The notes: generated by a model from the sequence alone, not told the origin. A stretch of 64,000 nucleotides of DNA from an uncultured Sulfuricurvum sp. (GCA_903844635.1 CAIMUF010000074.1:62001-126000); one strand, 5' to 3'. Shown: positions 36,450 to 45,994, numbered from the stretch's first letter. Numbers and translations: made by a program.

Positions 36450-37403
36450 ATGAAATATTTACTACGCTCCTTCTCGTATACCTTCTTAATGCTCTTTCTT
36501 ATTTCCCTTATATCCTTTGGCGCAATGCACGCAGCACCCAACAGTTTTATGGGCGGTGAGCTCAATCCTAACATGACTCCCGAAAACATTGCACTGCTTA
36601 AAGCCATCTATGGTCTCGATAAACCATTGTTTCAACAATATGTCGATTGGGTGGCTAATCTAGCACAGTTAAATTTCGGCATTTCATTTGTTAGTGGTGG
36701 GCAAGTGAGTGAAGTGGTGATCCAACGGCTTCCTGTGACTTTGTGGATGAATATGATTGCTTTAGTTGTAACATTTATAGTGTCATTATGGTTGGGCATA
36801 CGTGCGGCGTTGCGTTATGAACGTCTCAGCGATCACGTTATTAGCCAGTTTTCACTTCTCAGCTTTGCGATGCCTTCGTATTATTTGGCATTGGTGTTGA
36901 TGATGGTGTTTAGCGTGACGTTGGGGTGGTTTCCTATCGCGGGATTGCATTCGCTTGAACCTCCTGTCGGATTTGGATATTACATCGATATGGCATGGCA
37001 TTTAACACTGCCTATATCGGTGATGGTATTTGTGGGGGTAGGAAGTTTGGCATTGTATATCCGATCTCTTACGCTTGAAATCCTCAAAAGCGATTATGTT
37101 TATTTTGCACGAGTACGAGGTATTAGTGAAAAGACAATCATCCGTCACTACATCCTCCCCAATCTTTTACCTCCGATTGTGACTATGTTGGGGCTTTCTT
37201 TACCAGGGCTTATCGGCGGATCGGTGATATTGGAGTCGATTTTCGGGATAGAGGGGATGGGACAGCTTTTTTATGCCAGTGCTATGAGTCGGGATTATCC
37301 GGTGATTATGGGGATTTTGATGATGAGTGCGTTTTTGACGTTGATTGGTAATCAGGTTGCGGATGCGGTGTTGTTGAAGTTGAATCCGTTTGCGAAACGG
37401 TAA
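36450..37403 (+). CDS. ABC transporter permease, DppB/OppB family (orphan)
   Basis: 317 residues with six membrane helices. The N-terminal OppB-type segment (LYGLDKP-like IYGLDKPLFQQYVDW) and the EAA-loop region (YVYFARVRGISEKTIIRHYILPN) are clear. Normally it pairs with a DppC permease, two ATPases and a binding protein, none of which lie here; partners must be elsewhere. A TATAAT box (36438-36443) sits only 6 bases before the annotated ATG, so the mRNA may be leaderless, or the true start may be Met14 (36489). Confidence 0.86.
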   Translation: MKYLLRSFSYTFLMLFLISLISFGAMHAAPNSFMGGELNPNMTPENIALLKAIYGLDKPLFQQYVDWVANLAQLNFGISFVSGGQVSEVVIQRLPVTLWMNMIALVVTFIVSLWLGIRAALRYERLSDHVISQFSLLSFAMPSYYLALVLMMVFSVTLGWFPIAGLHSLEPPVGFGYYIDMAWHLTLPISVMVFVGVGSLALYIRSLTLEILKSDYVYFARVRGISEKTIIRHYILPNLLPPIVTMLGLSLPGLIGGSVILESIFGIEGMGQLFYASAMSRDYPVIMGILMMSAFLTLIGNQVADAVLLKLNPFAKR

Positions 37404-37444
37404 TTCTTAATATTATTATCCCTCGAATCTCGTAGAGCCAGCTT

Positions 37445-37530
37445 TTTTGGCATACTTGCCAAAATAAGTTGAGCGTCTATGAGAGGGATGATTTTCTTTT
37501 GTTTCTTTTCTTATGAAAAAGAAAAGAAAG
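37445..37530. terminator. Terminator region between permease and nusA
   Basis: Two hairpins: TTTTGGCA-TACT-TGCCAAAA (37445-37464) and the A/T-only stem TTTCTTTTCTT-ATGAAA-AAGAAAAGAAA inside a 41-bp sequence (37490-37530) that recurs exactly at 60884-60924. Both lie between convergent genes, so they probably work in both directions. Confidence 0.65.
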
Positions 37531-37537
37531 TTAACTA

Positions 37538-38659
37538 TTAATTCCCGAACAACGCCTCAAGAGAACCAATACCCTCTTTTTTCTCCTCGGTAGAACCAGC
37601 ACTTTCCCCTTGCTCTTTGAGCTCGATAATATAGCCCGTTAGCATGGATGCAAGACGGATATTGATTCCGCTTTTACCGATGGCTTTGGATTTTTGGTCA
37701 CTTGGGAGAGTGACGATGGCTTTTCGCTCGCCATTTTCATCTTCTGTAACACTGACCGCGCTGATAATAGCAGGGCTCATGGCACGAGAAATGAACAGTT
37801 CAGGAGATGCACTGTACTCGATACAGTCGATATTCTCACCGCAAAGCTCTTCGCTAACTGCGTTGATACGAACTCCTCGAACACCTACGGTTGCACCGAT
37901 TGGATCGATTTGAGGTCGGTTGGTGTAAAGGGCGATTTTGGCACGCTCACCTGGGATACGGGCACATTTCTCGATGACAACGATACCGTCTTTGATCTCA
38001 GGGACTTCCAGTGCTAAAAGCTCTTCTAAAAATTTAGGTGCAGTACGAGAAAGTTCCATGGAGATTCCCACAACTTTATCCACATTGACACGACGAACGA
38101 TGGCGCTGACTACGTCACCGACTTTGAATTTTTCACCTTTGATACGGCTTTTCATTGGTAATACAGCACGAATCTCATCGATTTCGATGGTGGTGTTTTG
38201 ATCGTTATCGACTCGGGTTACACGACCGGAAACGATTTGGTTGATTTTATTTTTATATTTATCGTACAGTTCATTTTCAACAAGGCGCTGAATATGAAAC
38301 TCGATTTCACGGTGCAATGTTGCGAATGCACTTCGACCGTATGTCTCAAGCTCATGCTCCATTTGCAGTTGGTCACCGATTTCGGCCTCATCATCGATCT
38401 CTTTCGCAGCAGTAATGCTCATGTAAGCACCGGCTGAATCACCCTCTAGCTGAGGGGCATCATCCGCAATAACGGTGATGACTTGACGAAGTTTTACTTG
38501 TTTGGTTCGATCATCAATATCGGCTTCAAAGGCAAAAGTCGGGTTGATAAGACGTTTTGCAGTTTGGATAAATGCGGTTTTGATGGCTTCCGTTACATTT
38601 TCACGGTTAAGACCTTTTTCACTGGCAATTGAATCAATAATATCTAACATATTTTCCAT
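37538..38659 (-). CDS. nusA: Transcription termination/antitermination factor NusA
   Basis: 373 residues, of the shorter NusA form that lacks the C-terminal acidic repeats of enterobacteria. Order: N-terminal RNA-polymerase-binding domain (1-130), S1 domain (about 135-200, GRVTRVDN...), KH1 (about 205-290, with GVRGVRINAVSEEL) and KH2 (GKSGINIRLASMLTGY, about 325-345). Binds RNA polymerase and nascent RNA at pauses. Divergent from the HP0268-like gene; no rimP or infB neighbour is present here. Confidence 0.95.
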   Translation of the reverse strand: MENMLDIIDSIASEKGLNRENVTEAIKTAFIQTAKRLINPTFAFEADIDDRTKQVKLRQVITVIADDAPQLEGDSAGAYMSITAAKEIDDEAEIGDQLQMEHELETYGRSAFATLHREIEFHIQRLVENELYDKYKNKINQIVSGRVTRVDNDQNTTIEIDEIRAVLPMKSRIKGEKFKVGDVVSAIVRRVNVDKVVGISMELSRTAPKFLEELLALEVPEIKDGIVVIEKCARIPGERAKIALYTNRPQIDPIGATVGVRGVRINAVSEELCGENIDCIEYSASPELFISRAMSPAIISAVSVTEDENGERKAIVTLPSDQKSKAIGKSGINIRLASMLTGYIIELKEQGESAGSTEEKKEGIGSLEALFGN

Positions 38660-38779
38660 AGGAATATCCTCTTATTTGGGTGGATCATAAAAAAATAAAG
38701 TGTTATAAAGGGGGCTTTTTTATGAAGAACAGACAGTATACAAAAAAAACACTTAATGGGATATTTATTGAAACCCCGA

Positions 38780-38785
38780 TATAAT
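38780..38785 (+). promoter_or_regulatory. -10 box of the HP0268-miaB operon
   Basis: TATAAT, 41 bases before the start at 38827, in an A+T-rich context. It is the only clear promoter before a run of seven closely packed genes. Confidence 0.5.
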
Positions 38786-38826
38786 CCAAAATCATATACA
38801 CGAACTCTATTTAAAGGGATAAACCT

Positions 38827-39069
38827 ATGGAACTAAAATTTGCACGCACTGAGCTTGACTCAAAACCAAAAAAAGTCGATCTGAAAAAAATCACTGAAAT
38901 GGTCGAAAAGAGTAATTCGCTTATTCTCTATTTTGACCGTGAAAACTCACATAAAGACCTTCTTGCCTTGCAAGATCACTTCGAGGGTGAAGGCAAAAGT
39001 TTTTACATGCGCGAAGTGAAATTCGGACTTTCTGCAAGTGAATACATGTACGAAGTACATATTTTATAA
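38827..39069 (+). CDS. HP0268-like small nuclease-fold protein
   Basis: 80 residues. Matches the campylobacterotan HP0268 family in length, the central SxxLxYF-type strand (SLILYFDRENSHKDLL) and the YEVHIL end. In Helicobacter the family member was reported to nick DNA and cut RNA. The assignment also rests on position: directly upstream of miaB (3 bases between genes), as in Helicobacter. Start has AAAGGGAT upstream. Confidence 0.75.
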   Translation: MELKFARTELDSKPKKVDLKKITEMVEKSNSLILYFDRENSHKDLLALQDHFEGEGKSFYMREVKFGLSASEYMYEVHIL

Positions 39070-39072
39070 CCT

Positions 39073-40374
39073 ATGTCTAAAAAATTATTTATCGAGACGC
39101 TTGGGTGTGCGATGAATGTGCGCGATTCTGAGCACATGATCGCGGAGCTTAATGCCAGCGAAGGTTATGAACTTACCACCGATGCACGTGAGGCAGATTT
39201 GATTCTCATTAATACCTGTTCGGTTCGTGAAAAGCCGGTTCATAAGCTTTTTTCGGAGCTTGGTGTATTTAAACGATTGAAAAAAGCGGACGCTAAAATT
39301 GGTGTTTGCGGTTGTACGGCATCTCATTTAGGTAAAGAGATCATCAAAAGAGCTCCTTATGTAAATTTCGTCCTTGGTGCTCGAAATGTCTCAAAAATCG
39401 CTGACATCATTCACAAAGACAAAGCCGTTGAAGTTGAGATCGACTATGACGAATCTCAGTTTGCGTTTAAAGATTTTCGTGCTACTGCATACAAAGCCTA
39501 CATCAACATCTCTATCGGATGCGATAAGCAATGTACGTTTTGTATTGTTCCCAAAACGCGGGGGGATGAAATCTCTATTCCTGCGGATTTGATTGTCGGC
39601 GAAGCACGTCGTGCGGTTGAAAAAGGGGCGAAAGAGGTCTTTTTACTGGGTCAAAACGTCAACAATTACGGTCGTCGTTTTTCAGGAGAGCATGACAAGG
39701 TAAATTTTAGCGAGCTTCTCCGTCGTGTCAGTGCGATCGAGGGATTGGAGCGTATTCGTTTTACGTCTCCTCATCCGCTTCATATGGATGATGAGTTTAT
39801 CGAAGAGTTTGCCCGTAATCCTAAAATCTGTAAATCAATGCACATGCCTTTGCAAAGCGGTTCAACGGAAATACTCAAAGCGATGAAGCGTGGATACTCC
39901 AAGGAGTGGTTTTTGAACCGTGCTGCAAAGCTTCGTGAGATGGTTCCTAATGTGAGCATCAGTACAGATATCATTGTAGCATTTCCCGGTGAAAGTGATG
40001 AAGACTTTGCCCAAACAATGGATGTTTTGTCTCAAGTTCGTTTCGAGCAAGTATTTAGTTTTAAATACTCTCCACGTCCTCATACAGAAGCTGAAGCATT
40101 TACAAACATAGTAGATTCGGAAGTGGCATCGGCACGGCTGCATACGTTGCAAGCCCATCATGATAGTATTCTCGATGAGATTTCCCTTACTAACAAAGGT
40201 AACATCGTTGAAGTCTACTTCGAAGAACTTCGCAATGATGGATACATCGCAGGACGTACTGATAATAATATCGGGGTCAAAGTGAAGGGGAGTGAAGAGT
40301 GGCTGGGTAAAATAGCCCGTGTGAAAATAACGGAGGTTTCCAGAACAGTTCAATACGGGGAAATTATTGCTTAA
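39073..40374 (+). CDS. miaB: tRNA-2-methylthio-N6-dimethylallyladenosine synthase MiaB
   Basis: 433 residues. N-terminal UPF0004 domain ([15 protein letters not shown], with Cys residues for the auxiliary cluster), radical-SAM CxxxCxxC in [16 protein letters not shown], and C-terminal TRAM domain (about 370-433). Methylthiolates i6A37 of tRNAs. Distinguished from RimO by the MNVRDSEHM start and the VRGDE/TRGDE pattern. The stop overlaps the acyltransferase start. Confidence 0.95.
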   Translation: MSKKLFIETLGCAMNVRDSEHMIAELNASEGYELTTDAREADLILINTCSVREKPVHKLFSELGVFKRLKKADAKIGVCGCTASHLGKEIIKRAPYVNFVLGARNVSKIADIIHKDKAVEVEIDYDESQFAFKDFRATAYKAYINISIGCDKQCTFCIVPKTRGDEISIPADLIVGEARRAVEKGAKEVFLLGQNVNNYGRRFSGEHDKVNFSELLRRVSAIEGLERIRFTSPHPLHMDDEFIEEFARNPKICKSMHMPLQSGSTEILKAMKRGYSKEWFLNRAAKLREMVPNVSISTDIIVAFPGESDEDFAQTMDVLSQVRFEQVFSFKYSPRPHTEAEAFTNIVDSEVASARLHTLQAHHDSILDEISLTNKGNIVEVYFEELRNDGYIAGRTDNNIGVKVKGSEEWLGKIARVKITEVSRTVQYGEIIA

Positions 40375-40990
40375 AAAGATTTTCCGTAGATTCTCTCTTT
40401 CAGTCCTCCCTTTTGTTGGGGCACTTCTCATTCGCTTTATTTATCTAACTTCCCGTAAACGTTTTCATCTTCCCCAAATTATCCCTGACGAATCTGTTAT
40501 TTTTGCGTGTTGGCACGGTGATTTGCTGATGCAACCGTATCTTTATTATCAATTTCGCGTTACTCCAAAAGCAAAAGTCCTCATCAGTGAACATTTTGAC
40601 GGTCAGATTATTGCCGGTATTATCCGCTTTTTTAAACTTGGATCGATTCATGGCTCAACCACGCGTGGCGGCGCTAAAGTGCTGATACAAGGATTGCGTG
40701 CATTGGAAGAGGGTTATGATGTCGGTATCACTCCGGATGGTCCTAAAGGTCCACGCTACAGTATCGGTGACGGGGTCATTATAATGGCTCAAAAGCGCCA
40801 TGCTAAAGTGGTCGTATTTCATTGTCGTCCTACACGTTATTGGCAGCTTTCAAGCTGGGATCGTTTTGTGGTTCCTAAACCATTTTGCACTCTGGATTTT
40901 TATGCCTCTGAACCCATTGATTTGGAGGGACTTGAGATGGAAGACGCTCGAAGTGTCATCAAAGAAAATTTAATGAAATACGCTTTATGA
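40367..40990 (+). CDS. Lysophospholipid acyltransferase-like (DUF374) protein
   Basis: 207 residues, TTG start at 40367 overlapping the miaB stop by 8 bases. N-terminal hydrophobic helix, then [10 protein letters not shown] (the H-x-x-x-x-D-like motif as WHGD), [11 protein letters not shown] and [11 protein letters not shown], which are DUF374 signatures. Probably acylates a lysophospholipid or lipid A precursor at the inner membrane. In Helicobacter the equivalent gene also follows miaB. Confidence 0.85.
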   Translation: MLKKIFRRFSLSVLPFVGALLIRFIYLTSRKRFHLPQIIPDESVIFACWHGDLLMQPYLYYQFRVTPKAKVLISEHFDGQIIAGIIRFFKLGSIHGSTTRGGAKVLIQGLRALEEGYDVGITPDGPKGPRYSIGDGVIIMAQKRHAKVVVFHCRPTRYWQLSSWDRFVVPKPFCTLDFYASEPIDLEGLEMEDARSVIKENLMKYAL

Positions 40991-41832
40991 TCACCTCGAA
41001 ATTACATCAAGATAAAGAGGCTTTTTTGAAATACCTTGATGGGATGAGGGGGTATTCTCCTCTGACGATACTCAGTTATCATGATTCTATCAATCAGATG
41101 TTGGAAAAGGCTGCGATTAATGAAGAGGATGGAATACTCAAGATTAATCTAACTCCGCTACGACTTCATATCGCTCCTCTAAAAGCCAAAACAATTTCGT
41201 CCAAACTCAGTGCGATACGCAGTTTTGTTAAATATTTAGAGTCCATGGGCAAGCCTATCGCGCTGCAAGGTGATGAGAGTGTGAAGGTGCCAAAAACTTT
41301 GCCGAAGCCCATTTCACATGAGCATATTATGAGTGCTTTAGTACATGCGAGCTCTTTTGAAAAATTGATTATTCTATTGTTGTACTCGATGGGACTGCGT
41401 ATTTCTGAGCTATCCAATCTAAAAATTGCTAATATTGGGGAAGAGTGGTGCCGCGTTTTGGGTAAGGGAAGAAAAGAGCGCGATATTCCTATGTTACCCG
41501 AAGTATACGATTTGTTTAGAGAAGCACAAGCTTCTGCCCCTAGCAAAGAGTACGTTTTTGAGGAAAGAGGAGAAAAATTAAGCGAAAATAGTCTAAGATA
41601 TACCCTTACCAAGGCATTTGCTGGGGTGGGGTTAAGAGCAACTCCCCATCAGCTCAGACATGCCTATGCAACAGAGTTGTTAAACAATGGCGCTCGAATC
41701 GCCGATGTTAGTGAATTACTCGGTCATGAAAGCATGGCAACGACACAGATTTATACTAAATTAGGGAGCGCATTAAAAATGGAAAACTATTTACATGCGC
41801 ATCCCTTGTGCACTAAAACAGAGGATTCTTGA
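40987..41832 (+). CDS. Xer-like tyrosine recombinase
   Basis: 281 residues, the size of XerC/XerD. Catalytic residues are intact: R138 (SMGLRISEL), H221 and R224 (HQLRHAYAT), H247 (LLGHESM) and Y256 (TQIYTK). The N-terminal SAM-like domain (YLDGMRGYSPLTILSYHDS) fits core-type Xer. It is embedded in a housekeeping operon with 4-base overlap upstream, so it is more likely a chromosomal recombinase than a mobile-element integrase. XerH of the phylum is usually longer, so the role in dimer resolution is not certain. Confidence 0.85.
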   Translation: MITSKLHQDKEAFLKYLDGMRGYSPLTILSYHDSINQMLEKAAINEEDGILKINLTPLRLHIAPLKAKTISSKLSAIRSFVKYLESMGKPIALQGDESVKVPKTLPKPISHEHIMSALVHASSFEKLIILLLYSMGLRISELSNLKIANIGEEWCRVLGKGRKERDIPMLPEVYDLFREAQASAPSKEYVFEERGEKLSENSLRYTLTKAFAGVGLRATPHQLRHAYATELLNNGARIADVSELLGHESMATTQIYTKLGSALKMENYLHAHPLCTKTEDS

Positions 41833-42870
41833 GTGCTGGCAGGACTGTTTCAAAAAATATTTGTAGCTATTATTTCTGATAAAGATGGATATGATATCCA
41901 AACTATTGTGGTCAAAAAGAAAAAGACTCTTCATAAAGAATTTCGTCATTTTGAAGGCGATGTTCCTTCTCCCGTAATGATCCGTTACATTAATGATGTT
42001 ATTGATCCTTCTCCATTTTTTTATATAAGTACATTAAACCTTCATGCCAACCAAGGGGCATACGATGGATGTTCCAAACCATCTGAATCGCTTCAAAATC
42101 AAGATGCTGTTGGAATTCAAACTCTCTGCCGTGATGAGAAATGGACGCAATACGCCTCTCAAGATGCTCTTTATCAGTTACGCTCTCAGTACAATACGAT
42201 TGGACTGGATTTTATTTTTTCTCCCTTTTCAATGATTGAATTTTATTTTGCTGATAAGATTAAAAACTCTTTTGCATTGTATGCTTTTGGGATGCCGGAG
42301 CTTTTTAGTGTTGCTATTTTTGATGGCGGTAAGCTTGAATATGCTCACCATTATGCACGTGGAAGTTCTAAAAGTGCCACTATTGATGAAGAAGTGTCTG
42401 AAATGGAATTTACGTCTTCTTCGTTGGGGCATGAGATGCCGGAGGGAACTATTTTATTGGATGACATAGAGGATCTTGAAGATCTTGATTTGTTGGATGA
42501 TTTGGACAGTTTCGGAGATATCGCGGATCTTGATGATTTGGATGAAGTGAGTGAGTTTAGCGAAGACACTCTGACACCCGAAGAAATACGACAAGAGCGT
42601 GATCATAATACCAATGCGGTTAAAAATGAAATTGATGATTCGAGTGAAGAGTATGCACGTTTTGAATTTATTCAAAAAACATTGCAGCGATTTTATGCCA
42701 GCTCTCATTGCCATAATCGTTTTATAGAAACGGTTTGCATCGCGGATTCGAGCAGCGGTGGTGATGAGTTGAAACGTTATTTAGAAGAAGAACTGTTTTT
42801 GAATGTATTGATTCGTAAAGTGGATGTGTGCGAAGGTATTAATGCTCTTGCGCAAGCGGAGGGCCTATGA
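41833..42870 (+). CDS. PilM-like hypothetical protein with acidic linker
   Basis: 345 residues, GTG start directly after the recombinase stop. No signal peptide; two folded parts (about 1-190 and 270-345) are joined by a very acidic low-complexity stretch (about 215-260: DDIEDLEDLDLLDDLDSFGD). Strand-rich segments such as LYAFGMPELFSVAIFDGGKLEYA look actin-like. It is followed by two membrane-anchored coiled-coil proteins in overlapping frames, the size and order expected of PilM-PilN-PilO of type IV pilus or type II secretion systems. That assignment is by layout, not by sequence motif. Confidence 0.6.
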   Translation: MLAGLFQKIFVAIISDKDGYDIQTIVVKKKKTLHKEFRHFEGDVPSPVMIRYINDVIDPSPFFYISTLNLHANQGAYDGCSKPSESLQNQDAVGIQTLCRDEKWTQYASQDALYQLRSQYNTIGLDFIFSPFSMIEFYFADKIKNSFALYAFGMPELFSVAIFDGGKLEYAHHYARGSSKSATIDEEVSEMEFTSSSLGHEMPEGTILLDDIEDLEDLDLLDDLDSFGDIADLDDLDEVSEFSEDTLTPEEIRQERDHNTNAVKNEIDDSSEEYARFEFIQKTLQRFYASSHCHNRFIETVCIADSSSGGDELKRYLEEELFLNVLIRKVDVCEGINALAQAEGL

Positions 42871-43397
42871 TGAAGTACAGCTTTATTACTCCGCGCCCTA
42901 AACGAATTATTAGCGGCGAAATGCGATTAGCACTTTTTTTCTTTGGGGTTAATATCGCAATGATGACTCTTGCCTATCTTTTTTTGGCGTATAAAACGGT
43001 TATATTTAAAGAAAAGCATACCTCGTTCGCGACCAATATGAAGCAGCTTGAGCACTCTATACATGTATTGGAAGAACAAACAGCAACCATTGAAACTGAA
43101 ATTAAAAAGCATGAGCAAATTTCAACCGATAATACGGTTATGGCGGAGAGCATTCGTAATATTTTCGATTTGACACCAGATAATATTACGTTAATGCGTG
43201 CTGAATTAGAAGAAAAATCGCTTATACTGTATGGAATTACGCCTAACAAAGATACCTATAATTTTATGCTCGAAGCCCCTTTAAAATCCATTTTTCATCG
43301 AACGTATACGAGCTTTTATCCGATTGAAAATGGCTGGTATCGTTTTGTCTCAACGAATTATTTGGATGATGAGAGTTCTGCGGAGGTGAGTGAATGA
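42867..43397 (+). CDS. PilN-like membrane protein
   Basis: 176 residues: short cytoplasmic N-terminus with basic residues (ITPRPKRIISGEMR), one membrane helix (about 23-43), a coiled coil (about 50-95) and a small alpha/beta domain (about 105-176: LMRAELEEKSLILYGITP). This is the bitopic plan of PilN/GspL-C proteins. Overlaps both neighbours by 4 bases. Function inferred from architecture only. Confidence 0.6.
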   Translation: MMKYSFITPRPKRIISGEMRLALFFFGVNIAMMTLAYLFLAYKTVIFKEKHTSFATNMKQLEHSIHVLEEQTATIETEIKKHEQISTDNTVMAESIRNIFDLTPDNITLMRAELEEKSLILYGITPNKDTYNFMLEAPLKSIFHRTYTSFYPIENGWYRFVSTNYLDDESSAEVSE

Positions 43398-44002
43398 GTG
43401 TACGCATTTATTATCGGACGTTTTATCTAATCCTTCTGTCTCTATTGCTGTTAGTAAGTATTATTGCATTTTCTACGTTTGTTTTAATCCCAAAGGGGAA
43501 AGAATATCGTTCATTACGACTTGAGAATAAAAAAGAACAAACCATTATGGATACAACACGCGAGCACTATGACGTAACGGAGAAAAAATTAAAAAAACTT
43601 GAAGAGAAGAACAAGGAAACAATTAAAGCGTATCGAACGGATTTTGATCCTGAAAAGTTTACGCGGCTTAATCGGACTCAATTACAAGACCTGTTTTTGA
43701 CGGAGCTTCATGTTACGGATCAAAATAAGTCATTTAAAGTCTATGAAGTCAATGCCACGACAAAAATTACTTCTCCGGAAGCGTTCTATCACTTTTTAGA
43801 AAAAGTAAATCACAGCGGATGGATTATCGGAGTTCATTTCCCCGTTCATTTTGAACGTGATCAAGACCTGATTAAACTCTCTTTTACGATGAAAGTACAT
43901 CATTTTTCAGAAGTAAAAGAAGAGGATAAAGCTCATGAAGTGAAAGCAGATCCAAAGCCAGTCGATGCACACCACGAAGATGTGCATAATAAAGGGCATT
44001 AA
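43394..44002 (+). CDS. PilO-like membrane protein
   Basis: 202 residues: N-terminal helix (about 11-32, LILLSLLLLVSIIAFSTFVLI), a long coiled coil (about 38-75), a ferredoxin-like periplasmic domain (about 90-175) and a His/Asp/Lys-rich tail (DAHHEDVHNKGH). Same plan as PilO/GspM. Last gene of the run, 4 bases before the convergent proC stop. Confidence 0.6.
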   Translation: MSVRIYYRTFYLILLSLLLLVSIIAFSTFVLIPKGKEYRSLRLENKKEQTIMDTTREHYDVTEKKLKKLEEKNKETIKAYRTDFDPEKFTRLNRTQLQDLFLTELHVTDQNKSFKVYEVNATTKITSPEAFYHFLEKVNHSGWIIGVHFPVHFERDQDLIKLSFTMKVHHFSEVKEEDKAHEVKADPKPVDAHHEDVHNKGH

Positions 44003-44006
44003 ATCC

Positions 44007-44771
44007 CTATTTCATCTCTTTAGCGCGAGCGTGAGCTGCTTGTATCGCCTGCATACATCCCTCACGAACCCCCGATTTTTCTAAGGCGCCATACCCTGCA
44101 GCAGTCGTTCCTCCTGGACTCATCACGTTGTCTTTAAGCAGTGCTGGATGAATGGTTTGGATAAGTTCGCCAAAGCCTTTGAAAAGACCGCGCATAAGAG
44201 TGAGGGCATCATCCCGCTTGAGCCCTTCACGTACCGCTCCATCACACAGTGCTTCAGCGATCAGTGCTAAGTAAGCAGGACCGCTTCCGCTGAGAGCAGT
44301 TGCAATATCCAGCTCTTTTTCACTTCCTAGCCAGATGCTCATTCCGATGGATTCAAATAGTGCAAGCGCTTCATCGCGCAAAGCAATGTCACCCACCAAG
44401 GCGGTCATCGAGACCCCTTTTTCAGCAGCCAGATTGGGCATAGCACGAACATATTGATGGGCGTCAATACTGCGAAGGGATTCTAAGGATGTTCCAGCAA
44501 GTACTGAATAGAGATTAGTAGCTTTTCCTTTTAACGATGGGGCTATCTCTGTAAGATTAGACGGCTTGACACAAAGAATGATAGTCTTGCCATCAATAGC
44601 TGCATTTGCATAAAGAGTTTTTTCGATCTTGATCCCTAGCTGTACTTCAAAATCGTCTAATTTTTTGGTATTTCGTCCGATGATTTCGAGAGAATAATTC
44701 TTTTTTAATCCTTGTGCAAGGGCAAGTGCCATTTTTCCATTTCCGATGATGGTGATGGAGTGTTTAGTCAT
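44007..44771 (-). CDS. proC: Pyrroline-5-carboxylate reductase ProC
   Basis: 254 residues; start ATG 44771 (MTKHSITIIGNGKMA). Longer in-frame starts would run through fliW and lack homology. Rossmann loop IIGNGKMALALAQ; the C-terminal signature MSPGGTTAAGYGALEKSGVREG is diagnostic. Final step of proline synthesis. Overlaps the upstream fliW by 8 bases. Confidence 0.94.
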   Translation of the reverse strand: MTKHSITIIGNGKMALALAQGLKKNYSLEIIGRNTKKLDDFEVQLGIKIEKTLYANAAIDGKTIILCVKPSNLTEIAPSLKGKATNLYSVLAGTSLESLRSIDAHQYVRAMPNLAAEKGVSMTALVGDIALRDEALALFESIGMSIWLGSEKELDIATALSGSGPAYLALIAEALCDGAVREGLKRDDALTLMRGLFKGFGELIQTIHPALLKDNVMSPGGTTAAGYGALEKSGVREGCMQAIQAAHARAKEMK

Positions 44772-45156
44772 CGGTTCGATCTTTGAGGTAATTTTTGATC
44801 GGCTCTGCAATGCTGAATTCAGAACGGTTATCAATGATGATTTGAGCCATTTGTCCATTGTCGGTATTAAAAATCACGGGTGCTACAAAGTTGATGTTAG
44901 AATTTTCAATGGGTGTTGTGAGAATAACAATTGCATAAATAAGAAGATTACTATTTTCGTCAATTTCCATAAGTGCTTGCAATGAAGCTGGAATATCAAA
45001 AGCATACTCACGTAAAACATAAGGATTGATGAGAGTAAACGATGGACCCTCTCCGACGCTTTCGAGACGCATGAAAATATCATCGATTTTCTTGAGTTCC
45101 ATTTGTTTGATAGACTCAAATCCAAGGAGTGGGAGCTTTAATTCAAATTGCATCAT
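44764..45156 (-). CDS. fliW: Flagellar assembly factor FliW
   Basis: 130 residues. Family features: LLGFESIKQMELKKID, FTLINPYVLREYAFDIP and the NFVAPVIFN(T)D stretch. FliW binds flagellin and the regulator CsrA, coupling flagellin level to its translation. Promoter region faces bamD. csrA is not adjacent here. Confidence 0.93.
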   Translation of the reverse strand: MMQFELKLPLLGFESIKQMELKKIDDIFMRLESVGEGPSFTLINPYVLREYAFDIPASLQALMEIDENSNLLIYAIVILTTPIENSNINFVAPVIFNTDNGQMAQIIIDNRSEFSIAEPIKNYLKDRTDD

Positions 45157-45224
45157 TACCTCTGTAGTTTAGAAATTAGTTTGATTTTAACACAAAAAAG
45201 GTTCAACAATGTAGTATTAATCTC

Positions 45225-45237
45225 TTTTTGGTAAAAT
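45225..45237 (+). promoter_or_regulatory. Extended -10 promoter of bamD
   Basis: TTTTTGGTAAAAT with -10 box TAAAAT at 45232-45237, 32 bases before the bamD start; identical to the gap promoter core at 30334-30346. Confidence 0.5.
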
Positions 45238-45268
45238 TGTCACTACTTTAATAAAAAATGGATAAGCG

Positions 45269-45994
45269 ATGAAGATGATTCGAGGCGTGATAGCGGTAGT
45301 TGCAGTGATTTTTTTTATGAGTGGATGCAGCAGTAAAGAGTTGGATGAATACAATAAGCCTGCTGACTACTGGTATGAAAAAATGATTTCGGCAGTATCA
45401 AACGGTAATCTTGAAAAAGCAGACAGCTATTTCAGCTCCTTGCAAAGTGAACATATCGGTTCGCCATTGCTGGTTGAAGCAACATTGATTATGGCTCAAG
45501 CGCATATGGCATACGAAGAGTATTTGCTAAGCGAACACTTTTTAGATGAGTACAATCGTCGATACGCTACACGTGAGGGTCGTGAGTACTCGGAATTTTT
45601 GAAGATAAAATCAAAATTCTTAGCATTGCCTAATCCGGGACGGGATCAAGGTCTTATTGATGAGACATTAAAAGGGGTTAATGTGTTTCGAGCAAGTTAC
45701 CCTCATTCGACCTATATGCCTCTTGTTAATACGATGGAAACACAATTACAGCTTGCACGCGGGACGCTGAATGATCAAATCGCTCAACTCTATACTCGCT
45801 TGGGAAAACCAAAGGGAGCAGATTATTATTCGAATATTTCACCCGTAACATGGATCGATCACTCTACTGTTATTCCTGCAGATATTCCGTGGTATCGAAA
45901 GATGTTTGAGGGTGATGGATCAAGCAGCTGGTATGCGTTTATGATTCCACAAACTCGAAGCGTTGTTTCGATGGACGATAACGAAAGCAAATAA
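45269..45994 (+). CDS. bamD: Outer-membrane assembly lipoprotein BamD
   Basis: 241 residues. Signal peptide with lipobox FMSGC (Cys about 21), then TPR-like helices with the YNKPADYWYEKMISAVSNGN first repeat typical of BamD. Part of the BAM complex that folds outer-membrane proteins, relevant to the porin, TonB receptor and TpsB barrels of this window. Followed by lon after 24 bases. Confidence 0.9.
   Translation: MKMIRGVIAVVAVIFFMSGCSSKELDEYNKPADYWYEKMISAVSNGNLEKADSYFSSLQSEHIGSPLLVEATLIMAQAHMAYEEYLLSEHFLDEYNRRYATREGREYSEFLKIKSKFLALPNPGRDQGLIDETLKGVNVFRASYPHSTYMPLVNTMETQLQLARGTLNDQIAQLYTRLGKPKGADYYSNISPVTWIDHSTVIPADIPWYRKMFEGDGSSSWYAFMIPQTRSVVSMDDNESK

Noticed and set aside
40987-41832. Second mobile element marked by the tyrosine recombinase
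   Set aside because: The gene overlaps a conserved housekeeping operon on one side and abuts the next gene on the other, with no att repeats or cargo, so it is treated as a chromosomal Xer-like enzyme.
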